Source of the DNA: Tubulanus polymorphus
Taxonomy: Eukaryota; Nemertea; Palaeonemertea; Tubulaniformes; Tubulanidae
NCBI RefSeq assembly: GCF_964204645.1
Contig: NC_134031.1
Span: 10,888,501 to 10,952,500, forward strand
Reading direction: 5' to 3'
Length of the DNA: 64,000 bases
Part shown: piece after piece, positions 43,363 through 52,667 of the stretch
Position numbering within the stretch: position 1 is the stretch's first letter
How the letters are laid out: the number at the start of each line of letters is the position of its first letter
Made by a program: the position numbers and the translations under genes
The notes under the pieces: model-generated
Databases searched by the model: none
What the model saw: only the letters and a program-made list of their open reading frames with translations
Told to the model about the DNA's origin: nothing

Positions 43363-43785
43363 CTAATTAGTAAACTTATAAGCAATAAATATAACAATAA
43401 CTGTTCCACCTAAAATCCATATTATTTCATATTTTTGTTGTTCTTCACTTGGGGTATAATAATCAGATAATTTAGGTTTGTATAGATGTAATTTTTCTTT
43501 CTTTGTTACCGCGTTATATAAACTCATTGCATCATCAACTGATTGAAAATCTCTGTGTGAAATCTTCTGATCATATAATTCTTTATTGATGTAATCCATA
43601 TAGTTTTGTCTCTTTTCTCTATATTCTTCTGCAGCTTTATTGTATTTCTCTAACGCTAAGTTATGTCTTCTTTGTTCTCCTAATGAACTATTTTTATCAA
43701 TATGTTTAAATAAATAACCACCACCAGTAAATGCTAAAGCGTTAACAATTGCCGATCCTATAATAGTTATAATTGCAGAAGCCAT
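43363..43785 (-). CDS. Protein with membrane segments at both ends (140 aa)
   Basis: N-terminal segment (IITIIGSAIVNALAFTGGGYLF), a central charged helix (RRHNLALEKYNKAAEEYREKR), and a C-terminal segment (IIWILGGTVIVIFIAYKF). The central helix pattern is one I associate with invertebrate Polintons; function unknown. Intact here, broken in D. Confidence 0.68.
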   Translation of the reverse strand: MASAIITIIGSAIVNALAFTGGGYLFKHIDKNSSLGEQRRHNLALEKYNKAAEEYREKRQNYMDYINKELYDQKISHRDFQSVDDAMSLYNAVTKKEKLHLYKPKLSDYYTPSEEQQKYEIIWILGGTVIVIFIAYKFTN

Positions 43786-43810
43786 TTATTTAGCAAAAAA
43801 AATTATGCAT
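43786..43810 (-). promoter_or_regulatory. Gene-start motif, 25-bp gap
   Basis: Reads TTTTTTTTGCTAAATAAATG before the 140-residue gene. The T-run directly follows the preceding stop region, so the gap could both end one message and start the next. Confidence 0.5.
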
Positions 43811-44032
43811 TTATATGGGAGGAATATATTTTTGTTTTTCCAAATAATCAATTGTTAAATTAGATAAAGTAACTGCTAATGTTAACTTTAAAATATCATT
43901 TATATCAAATCTATCAACATTAACACTTCCCATTTTGAATACTTTTTTTAATACCATTGAATAACCAACAGTTCAAACTGATAGTAATGCTCCATTATAT
44001 AATCCAGTTATTATCCACTTATTATCACTCAT
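43811..44032 (-). pseudogene. 73-codon membrane ORF with one stop
   Basis: Counterpart of 20260-20481. TGA replaces a Gly codon near 43977. Otherwise in frame from ATG at 44030-44032 to TTA (TAA) at 43811-43813. Confidence 0.65.
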
Positions 44033-44374
44033 TTATTTATCAAAAAAATTACTATCATCAAAATATTTAGTTAACTTATTTATGATTAATTCAACATTTA
44101 TTTCATTACTAGTTTTATGATTATCATATATTTTGGTTAATATGTTTTTAATATCTTCAATAATTCCATCTTCATTTAATTCATAATATTCTAAAGGTGA
44201 TTTAATTAAATCAAATACTTTTTCTATATTATACTTTTCTTTATCAATCATTGACGCATTGTTAAATGATTTACTTTTTATATCAGTAATTACGTCATTT
44301 AGTTTAATTCTCATTTCTTTACCATGTTTAAAATCAAACCCAAAACATATACTCGGTCCAACAGTAATATTCAT
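44033..44374 (-). CDS. Small acidic helical protein (113 aa)
   Basis: No known domain. N-terminal MNITVGPSICFGFDF, then charged helices. Its stop abuts the next ATG. Intact in C, broken in D. Function unknown. Confidence 0.6.
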   Translation of the reverse strand: MNITVGPSICFGFDFKHGKEMRIKLNDVITDIKSKSFNNASMIDKEKYNIEKVFDLIKSPLEYYELNEDGIIEDIKNILTKIYDNHKTSNEINVELIINKLTKYFDDSNFFDK

Positions 44375-44391
44375 TTATATAGTGAAAAAAA
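44375..44391 (-). promoter_or_regulatory. Gene-start motif, 17-bp gap
   Basis: The penton stop TAA runs straight into TTTTTTTCACTATATAAATG of the next gene. Confidence 0.5.
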
Positions 44392-45150
44392 TTACTCTTT
44401 ACATCTTATAACTAATTCATAAATTACAGGGAAATTATTTAAATCAATTAAGTATCCATTATGATTTCTAATTTCTAATCTAAAATTATTAAAACTAGGA
44501 ATGCATGGTTTGAAATCACATTCTGTTAAATTATAATTTATTTGCGTTCCAAATTCTTTAACATTTTTTAATGGTAAAATATTTAATATACTAGAATTAC
44601 ATGTTGTATCTTTAGTTGCTTCAAATGTTTTTGTTGGGTCAATTAAATTGCAATAAATATAAAAATGTGTAAAAGGTATTATATTTGAAATACCTTCTAC
44701 GTTTACTGTAACAACATCTGGTTCAATTCCTAGCAATTTAGCTATAGGTTTTTTTACCATAAATGCATGTTGACTTTCATCAAATACCTTTATTTTAATT
44801 CTATTTGAGCTATCACTTTTTATAAATCTTATTGAAAATTTATCATCTTTTCTAATTTTCAACCGTGCTCTACGATTAATTTCTTGAGATAATGTTTCTA
44901 AATTATATAATCCTGGTCTTAGAAATAGATGAAACCATTTATTTATATTTCTAATATGAATTAAAAAAGTATTATGTTCAATAGTTTTATTCGATATATT
45001 GTAAAAAGAATTACATAAACTTATATTTACTAATTTTAAATCAACACAATTCTTAAATTCTCTATCTAATTGAACTAGTAAATTATGTGATTTATAATTT
45101 GTAAGTTTTCTAGAATCAACAAATATTCTGTATTCTTTTAATTCCACCAT
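44392..45150 (-). CDS. Penton-like minor capsid protein (single jelly-roll)
   Basis: 252 residues. Features of the Polinton minor capsid/penton protein: N-terminal FVDSRKLTNYKSH and LQEINRRAR-like helix, AKLLGIEP near residue 138, IPFTHFYIYCNLIDPTKT near 160, SSILNILPLKN near 187 and a closing LEIRNHNGYLIDL...YELVIRC strand. It would occupy the five-fold vertices. Intact in C. Spacing to the upstream small gene is 17 bp. Confidence 0.8.
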   Translation of the reverse strand: MVELKEYRIFVDSRKLTNYKSHNLLVQLDREFKNCVDLKLVNISLCNSFYNISNKTIEHNTFLIHIRNINKWFHLFLRPGLYNLETLSQEINRRARLKIRKDDKFSIRFIKSDSSNRIKIKVFDESQHAFMVKKPIAKLLGIEPDVVTVNVEGISNIIPFTHFYIYCNLIDPTKTFEATKDTTCNSSILNILPLKNVKEFGTQINYNLTECDFKPCIPSFNNFRLEIRNHNGYLIDLNNFPVIYELVIRCKE

Positions 45151-45167
45151 TTATTTTACATATTTTC

Positions 45168-45509
45168 TTATTCGAAATCTATTTCATGGTGCCCTTTTTC
45201 ATTCTTACCTTTATATATGAAATAGAAATCACCAGAATATAATTCTTCTAGATCTTCACTTGATAATCTATGAAATCTATCTGGTAAATAAGTTCTGAAT
45301 TTATATTTATTTCCTTTTAATCCTTCATATTCTAAATGAATTACTAATTTATCTCCATATTTATTAGTAATTGTTTCAATGTTAGTTATTAAATATTTCT
45401 TGTGAATTGTTAACTCAGTTAGTTTTTTAAATTTATAATCTACAGATTTGACGCTTGAAGTATCTTTAATTCTATCTAAGAATTCACTGTGTACTTGTTT
45501 ACTCTCCAT
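45168..45509 (-). CDS. Small conserved Polinton protein (113 aa)
   Basis: Strand-rich centre (KKYLITNIETITNKYGDKLVIHLEYEG), then YKFRTYLPDRFHRLSSEDLEEL and FYFIYKGKNEKGHHEIDF. The pattern resembles small OB-fold-like proteins that follow the polymerase in other animal elements, so ssDNA binding is a guess. Intact only here. Confidence 0.6.
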   Translation of the reverse strand: MESKQVHSEFLDRIKDTSSVKSVDYKFKKLTELTIHKKYLITNIETITNKYGDKLVIHLEYEGLKGNKYKFRTYLPDRFHRLSSEDLEELYSGDFYFIYKGKNEKGHHEIDFE

Positions 45510-45537
45510 TTATTATACAAATTTTTATTGAAATTGA

Positions 45538-48500
45538 TTAACACGCTAGAATCCTTTTCATAATCTCATTTTCTTTTGTTTCTTCTCTTTTGAATTTTAT
45601 ATATTCATCTAAATTGCAACCATAGGCGACTGTGTGGATTCCATCATCTAAAATATATCTTTTATCATCAAATGGATTCAAACTTATCTTCTCTATCTCT
45701 TCAATATACATTTCATGATCTTCAGATCTTAAACATTTCATCTTATGTTTTCTAACTTCTTCTTTGAATATACAATTGATGTAATCTTTAAAATGAATAT
45801 TCTTTTCAACAACGCTTTTGGTAATTCCTTTTAACTTTTTAGCTTCATGTTCTTTAGTTTTATATGAATACATTTTAGATCTAATACCTATGAACTCTAT
45901 CATTTCTTCACCACCTAATTCATCCTTAAACTTCCCAGGAACTTTTTTATTATCATTGGTAAACAATTCATGATTTTTTGGATAGTTACTGAAATCAAAA
46001 TGGTGTTTTAATGTTTTTAAATCATCAGTTATGTTATCAGTTTTTATCTTTAATATGTAACTGTCAGTATCAAAATATAATATTTCTATATGTTTTTCTC
46101 CAAAAAGTGGTTGTAATATATTATAATAGAATTCATACATTAGTAATTTTGATAATTCTAAAACTGAAGCGCCAACATAGATTGGTTTATTAAATTTCAT
46201 AGACGTTCTCCTCATTTTAACTGCAGCTAAATTTTCATCAAATATTCTGTTACCAATGAACTTAGGATATGATTGTAAATGTCTAATTCTTTTACCATTA
46301 CTAACTAACTCAATATCATTTCTATTTCTAATATTTTCACAAGTCTTACCATAGAATGCATTATTCATTAGTTTGAAGAAATCTTTCTCAAAATCAGTTT
46401 TAGCTTCAGTTCTCTGTTTGGTGTTAAAATCTATATATTTTTCTAACCACTTCGATTGACTAAATGAAATATATCTATGTACTTTTTTTAGAACCATTCC
46501 TTGTTTTAGATAAAACTTCAACATTCTATAATGAACAACGTAATTATATTTATCTTCTTGAGTTACCATTAACTTTTCTGTATGAATATGATTTTCGGGT
46601 TTAATTCTTTTTTGGTAATTTGATAATTCTTCATGTTTAACAGTTTTATGTTCGGGACAATATGCTAGATTTCTAGATTTGAATTTAATACGTTCAGGAT
46701 ATTCCAAGTCTACAACGAAGAAGTAACCAATATCTGAATCATCTGCAATATCTAGAATTCTTTTCTTCCAATCAAATTTATCAATTTGTAAAACTTCAGT
46801 TATTTCAAACATCCCATAAGGTTGTGGTTCCATCATTGCCCAACCATAAAGATTATTTGCATCTATGTATAATAATTTATATCCAGGATTATCATTTACA
46901 TTGAAATATCTATCACCCAATACACCTGAAACACCTCCTCTTATAGATTTTTCAAATAATAATAATTGATCTATATTTGTTAACAAATCCATTTTTATAT
47001 CTGTAAATTTTAAACCACAATCCCATGTTAATCCTGGTGATGAATAACAATGACAAGGATCAATGTTAAAATATTTTAGGTTTACATCTCTAAACCTTTC
47101 AAATATATCAGTTAATAATAATACATCTGATTTTAAATATAAATCTACTAATTGACCATGATTTTCTATTTTGAAATGATTCCAAATATTCAATGTTCTA
47201 TTATATACTTCATCTTTAACATATTCATTTTTTAATTCATCATAAAATTGTTCTTTTAATAATTAAGTTATGTTAAAATCATTATGTGATTTATAAAATG
47301 AATATGGAATTGCTCCTTTATATCTCATTAATTGAAAATCATCATTATTTGGGTAATGTTGCTTTAATATCTTTAATTCATCATCAACTAATGATTTTGA
47401 TAAGTTATCTAATGAACTATTTAAAAATCTATATGAATCTATAAATCTTAGACAACCAAATTGGAATGATATATAATTCTCAGATGTTTTAGCTAACATT
47501 CTAAATTTATAAGTTGGTATTTTATCTTTTGATCTATTTGAATTTAATATTTCTATTTCATTATTGATTTCTTCTATTTTATAGCATAACTGTTTGATGA
47601 ATAAATGTGCATCATATCCTGATAGATTATGAAATATAACTGGTACAAAGTTAATTTTCTTAGCTTGTAAGTTACAATTCTCATGCGCTGCACCTCTAAA
47701 CTTTCCATTCAAATGATCATGGTCTCTTACTTTTTTATCTCTATAATTAAATATCTATTCACAATAATAACATTTATCTGAAAACTCAAATTCTTCTTTA
47801 TCTTCTTCTGTCATAATTATTTCTTTATTTGTATTCAATAATTTACTAAATCTTATTTCATATTCAACTAATAAGTCACAAAAATGATTAATAACATTTT
47901 CATTTCTGTAATCATAATATTCACTCTTAATTAGTTCTGGATAATTAGATTTAATATATAACCCGAAAGCTGCAGCTGATTGATGAATCTTTTTAATTGT
48001 ATTTGTTATTGGTGGTTCTTCTGAATAATCACTTTCATTAGAATTTAATTTCTTTCTCTTATAATATATTTCTTTTCTATCTTGATCAGTTAGTTCTTTA
48101 TTTAATGATTCAAAATCTCCATATATTACAAATGGTACTTTATTTTTGTAATCATATTTTTTGAATTCTAATATTTTATCCTTTTCATTTGGTAAAACTA
48201 ATTTACAATAATCATGATTTTCACATAATTGTTTATGATTTAATAATGTACTTTCAGTTCTGAATTTATGTAAACATTTTCTACATAGATATATTTTATT
48301 ATCAAAATCATTTTCTGATTTAAAAAATAAATCAATTCTTTTAATCCACATATAATGATTCTCATAATATAGTATATCTATAACATCATTTGAATCATAA
48401 TCTTTTGATAGGTATAAAGGTTCTAATGTATAATGTTTTATGTTGTTACCTTTTGTATTTGGTAATTTGATTAAATCAAATACATTTATCTTTATATTAT

Positions 48501-49602
48501 TATCTCTTTCTATTTTTGGGATGTCTTTAATTATAACAGGATACTTATCTATCTTATAATTATTTTCAAATGGTTTATAATGAGTTAATCTAAAACTATG
48601 TGTAATATCTTCTGTTGGATGTAAACAACTTATTATAGCCCATAGAAAACATTTATCATCTTCATTTTGTACATTTATTACAGCATTAGTTTTAAATGGT
48701 AGTTTAATATAACTTGATGCTTCAATATCTGGTTCTTTATAATATGATAAATTATTTTCATCAATTGGTTTTGATTTAGTTAACTTATTATATTTTGTGT
48801 TATAAACATGTAAAGTTATAAATATTATCTCATCAAATATTAAACCAGATCCTTCAAAATATTTCTCTTCTATTTTAGTTTTTACTTCATTATAACATTT
48901 ATCTAATTTATCATCTATATGTTGTTTAGATATAATATGTTGTGAATGAGAATTTATATTATATATTGGTTTATCTTCAGATTTTATGAATTTAACTTTA
49001 GAAGATATACTTATTTTAGGATATTCAACATCAGTTATTATTTTTATTATTTCTTTCATATTTTCTAAATGTTTTTTATTTTCTTCTAATGTTTTACCTT
49101 TATGAAATTTAAACTCGATAGCTGCTGGACCAATATCACTTTTAAATGCTTCGGTTATCTCTATATCTTTTTTATTATCTAATGAATTAATATAATTTCT
49201 TACATCTTCCATGTATGGTCTTTTATTGTTTAATTTATTTTTTATTCTTTTAATTGTCTTCTGTTTCTTATCGTTATCATTATCAAAATAATCTTCACCT
49301 AAAATATCATTATTCTTATTTCTAATATGACTTATAGATTTTAAATGTTCTTTATAATATCTTTTATCACTGAATGATTGATTACATGTATCACATTTGT
49401 ATGTTTCTTTTTCATCCTTTAATTCTTCTAATTTATTTTCTAATATATCATCTTCATATTCTAGTTTCAATTTATTCTCTAAATGTGTTTTAGTTTTGTT
49501 GTGTCTTGCTTTTTGGGATTTATCTATATCGATATTACATGTTGGACAGTAGTACTTATTTGCTTCCATTTTAATACTATATTTTTTATTAAAATTGAAC
49601 AT
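45538..49602 (-). pseudogene. polB: Protein-primed family B DNA polymerase of Polinton C, two stops
   Basis: A single 1354-codon frame with two nonsense codons, TAG at 47755 and TAA at 47263. Two N-terminal C2H2-like fingers (YYCPTCNI, YKCDTCNQ), another CRKCLHKF near 445, ExoI GDFESL near 496, HDHLNGKFRGAAH near 630, ExoII NLSGYDAHLF near 660, palm motif A IDANNLYGWAM near 913, motif B NNAFYGKTCEN near 1082 and motif C YFDTDSY near 1177. Terminal-protein-primed replication of the linear element is the known role of this family. Two possible starts: 49602 and the Met 12 codons later, which D uses. Confidence 0.93.
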
Positions 49603-49950
49603 AACACTTACCTCTCAACGCGTCCCGCCGCCACGTATGAGTCCTACCGCGTGTGAGTCCCACCTATTTATACTACTCAACAGTGGGGAAAACCCAGCTG
49701 CGTGTTGAGACTTGTAAATTATGAGGCTTGTGATTGGCTAGTGTAATAGGGAATACTCAACTGTGATTGGATAGAGTAATACTCAACTGTGATTGGATAG
49801 ATTAATAGTAAAATACTCAACTGTGATTGGTTGGAAATACTCAACTGTGATTGGATAGATAAATAGTAAAATACTCAACTGTGATTGGCTGGAAATACTC
49901 AACTGTGATTGGCTAGCGTAATACTCAACTGTGATTGGCTAATGTAGTTT
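49603..49950 (-). promoter_or_regulatory. Right TIR promoter of C (drives polymerase block)
   Basis: Mirror image of the left promoter: TATTTATA (TATA box on the minus strand) at 49665-49672, ACTTAC (GTAAGT donor) at 49606-49611 and the CCAAT-box array (AATACTCAACTGTGATTGG units) at about 49735-49945. Confidence 0.72.
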
Positions 49951-50037
49951 TCTAGATGGGTTGTTCTAGAATCAACATGTAATACGCAATACTCAACATG
50001 TTGAGGCTTGTAAATTATGAGACTTGTGATTAGATAG

Positions 50038-50244
50038 AGTAATAGGGATTTAGTTGTTCTATATCAAAGGTCGAAAGGTTGAGGTTGATAAATTTTCCAA
50101 ATGTTAAAATAATAATAATTTCTACTTGAATTAGGAGTGTACGCGACTAATTCAAGTAGAAATTATTATTATTTTAACATTTTGGAAAATTTCTCGGGCT
50201 CGACCTTTCGACCTTTGGTATAGAACAACTAAATCCCTATTACT
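50038..50244. repeat. Terminal palindrome of C (right)
   Basis: 207 bp. The central loop reads GGAGTGTACGCGACT on +, the inverse of the left loop, so both ends have the same orientation relative to the terminus. Confidence 0.93.
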
Positions 50245-50250
50245 TACATC
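50245..50250. repeat. Target-site duplication TACATC (right of C)
   Basis: Directly follows CCCTATTACT; identical to 32562-32567. Confidence 0.95.
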
Positions 50251-50392
50251 TATGTCAATAATATTTTGCCAGAAAGCTTGTTTGTGTACACATAGACCTG
50301 TGACGTTTTTCACATCGATTTACGGCTGTCGTTTGTAAAATGACGCTGAATGGTTAACATTGTTTAGGTTTCATAATGGTAACGTTTTATAA

Positions 50393-51871
50393 GGCGTCAA
50401 AAAATGCCGAAGGTACATAGGAAATTTAGATTCAATATCCAGTCGTATCTTATTCAATTACGTTATTACAATCGTTCCTGAAAATTGTCTTTCATACGTA
50501 GATGGTAATTGCCATTTAATCAATTTGAAACTAGGTATATGTACTTGTGAAGCTTTTATAATGATTGGACAACCATATTTTTGCAAACATCTTTTTGCCT
50601 GTTTTGCCCAAAAAAACAATATAACCTCAACGAAGGCTTTAATTGATGCATATAAATTCCACATTGTGGAGCCTCTGCCAACTTACAATTTTACTCGACA
50701 AAATAGTTCTGTTTCATCTACCCTCATTGATAAGTTAAAAGATCATTCCCACATTGCTAGCTCGAATGATATCAATGCTGCTCGGAAAGGGCACATTCTA
50801 AGTATTTTACATAATGAAAGCCACTGTGGAATTAAGTTAATAAGCGGACGACCTGCCAAACGACAACCTCACAATATGGCTCATAGGCGTGCTGAGGGTC
50901 CAATCAAGGACAATCAGGTTGCCATAAACCTTCCTGAACTTGAAGTGATAGACTCTTACTGCCCTAAGGTTACAATGCCTAAAGATGCTGAGAATGCAAG
51001 ACACGGAGGGCGAAAGATAATTAGACCTGCTAACAGAGGTGTATCCTTTTCTGCTATGGTTGAAAATGCTGCTATCAAACTAGGTAAAAAAGCTAAAATA
51101 TCAGAAATTGAAACCATAGACTCCACTGATCCAGATCCTGGCAATGATATCAAATTTTCAGCAGATATTTTATGCCAGAATAAATCATCCTTACCGAAAA
51201 AATCAAAAGATACCAAACCAAAAGATATTAAGTCAATACCAGTTGTTAAAAATGACTCGAAGTCTGTTTTATTTGAAAAAAGTATTGTCTGTTCCTTTTA
51301 TATTAAAGACAAAATAAATCCTCCATATCTTTGTTCATGTCGCAGGGAACTAGATAGGCATATATCCACTTCTCATTCATCTTTGAAACCTATCTCATGT
51401 GCTATTTGTTGGGCAGATGGGGTTATTAATTCATATGCAAGTGAAACATTCCTTCAAAAGCACATTCGTATTGAACATAATCATCATAAGAAAAAATGTA
51501 TTGTAATCGATTATAATAAAAGAGATGATTATCTCAACAGTTCTCCTATTACAGAAATCAATAATTCCAATTCTGAAAAAGAATTAGAAATTCTTATAGA
51601 TCAACCTGGAAATGCAGGCCTCCAAAACCTAGCAAAATTGAAACTAAATAATCTTTTGTCATCAAAAGTTGAAAAAACTCCTTCTCAGTTAGTTGCTGAA
51701 AACTGCCATGTCTGCCACAAAAACTGCAAAGCTAATCCTAAGAAAAAGTCCACATTCTCAAATGAATGTGATAATTGCCATAGATGGTATCATTGGAAAT
51801 GTGCTCCAATCAATGAGGCTCCTCCTGAACATATCAGGTGGTTTTGTTTTCATTGTGACCCGATTTCCTAA
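50393..51871 (+). CDS. SWIM, C2H2 and PHD-finger protein, probable MULE-related exon
   Basis: Open frame from 50393 with no early ATG, so it is a 3' exon or a 5'-truncated gene. In order: SWIM finger ICTCEAFIMIGQPYFCKHLF near the start (Cys-x-Cys...Cys-x-His); a low-complexity middle; two C2H2-like segments (YLCSCRRELDRHISTSH and ISCAICWADG...LQKHIRIEH); and a C-terminal PHD finger (CHVCHKNC, CDNCHRWYHWKC, WFCFHC) ending at 51871. SWIM domains follow MULE transposase domains in known families, and a MULE fragment lies on the other side of Polinton C, so these may be parts of one gene type. Confidence 0.7.
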   Translation, partial: GVKKCRRYIGNLDSISSRILFNYVITIVPENCLSYVDGNCHLINLKLGICTCEAFIMIGQPYFCKHLFACFAQKNNITSTKALIDAYKFHIVEPLPTYNFTRQNSSVSSTLIDKLKDHSHIASSNDINAARKGHILSILHNESHCGIKLISGRPAKRQPHNMAHRRAEGPIKDNQVAINLPELEVIDSYCPKVTMPKDAENARHGGRKIIRPANRGVSFSAMVENAAIKLGKKAKISEIETIDSTDPDPGNDIKFSADILCQNKSSLPKKSKDTKPKDIKSIPVVKNDSKSVLFEKSIVCSFYIKDKINPPYLCSCRRELDRHISTSHSSLKPISCAICWADGVINSYASETFLQKHIRIEHNHHKKKCIVIDYNKRDDYLNSSPITEINNSNSEKELEILIDQPGNAGLQNLAKLKLNNLLSSKVEKTPSQLVAENCHVCHKNCKANPKKKSTFSNECDNCHRWYHWKCAPINEAPPEHIRWFCFHCDPIS

Positions 51872-52331
51872 ATAGTTTGTATTGAATATTATTGATCAGG
51901 TTTCGAATGAATCCCTGACGTTAGAAATATTTGCATTTCCCATGGTGAACGTAGAAGCCTATAATGACCGTCACTTAGTATATATTTACTCGATTATATA
52001 TAAGGTTAAGAAGCAATGTATATGCACTGGTGTTTATAGTGCTCTATTTCAGGTTTTTTCTTTCAGGAAAATATATTTTGTGAATAGATTACCGCTTGAT
52101 TTTTTATGTTACAGGTTACTGCAAAATCATCAGTTATTGTGATGCGTGCCGATGTCTCTGGATGATTCTGACCATGTCTAGAACTTCAACATCCTTGACT
52201 TATCATCAATTGGCAGCAGTATACATACATGCATGTTCAGAGAGTGTATGAAGAGAGTGTATGGACACATCAACCTCGGTTCAAAGCTGTCCCTGATTAA
52301 ATTGTATAATCCATATATAATATATATAGAT
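51872..52331. other. Non-coding, nothing recognised
   Basis: 460 bp after the PHD-finger gene. Contains ATATATATA-type simple sequence near 52320 and no gene or repeat I recognise. Confidence 0.4.
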
Positions 52332-52397
52332 TGGTCCCATTTTATATATAATTTCGGAAGAGTATCCAGATAGTTAAATAATAATAAGAACGCAACT

Positions 52398-52612
52398 ATC
52401 ACAATCTTCATGATGATAATGAGTTTATTTACATTTTCAAACGTTTCGATCGATTTCGACCCATCTCTTCGAGTCCTTTTCAAGAAATGACATGAAAAGA
52501 TACAAACTATGTATAGTATACTGTTACTAATTACAGAGAATATCATGCAGGCGTGAAGTGGCCTAGTTTACAAAGTACAAATGGATTATAAACATATCGA
52601 AATACGTTCAGT
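52398..52612. repeat. PLE terminal inverted repeat, left
   Basis: Reverse complement of 54002-54216 with few mismatches; includes a second copy of the ORF start (ATGGATTATAAACATATC). Confidence 0.88.
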
Positions 52613-52667
52613 AAAAATGAGACACCATGTGTGGAGAGTTGTTTGTTAATACTTGGTTTTTTGGATT

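Larger units (their letters stand above)
32568..50244 (+). mobile_element. Complete Maverick/Polinton element C (17,677 bp)
   Basis: Bounded by TACATC duplications and by inverted termini AGTAATAGGGAT...ATCCCTATTACT. TIRs are about 789 bp. It encodes the diagnostic set: integrase, packaging ATPase, major and minor capsid proteins, and polymerase B, in two convergent blocks. Five genes are broken (HNH, integrase, ATPase, zinc finger, polymerase) plus the coiled-coil protein and the 73-codon ORF. It would need help in trans to move. Known Polintons are 15-20 kb, so the length is typical. Confidence 0.97.
49456..50244 (-). repeat. Right TIR of Polinton C
   Basis: Inverse of 32568-33356 with at most a few differences (for example ATTAATC against ATAAATA near 49860). 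The polymerase gene starts inside it. Confidence 0.95.

Noticed and set aside
47755-47757. Stop codons in polymerase as recoded codons
   Set aside because: One TAG and one TAA in C, and different stops plus frameshifts in D, while capsid genes use normal stops; simple decay explains this better than an altered code.
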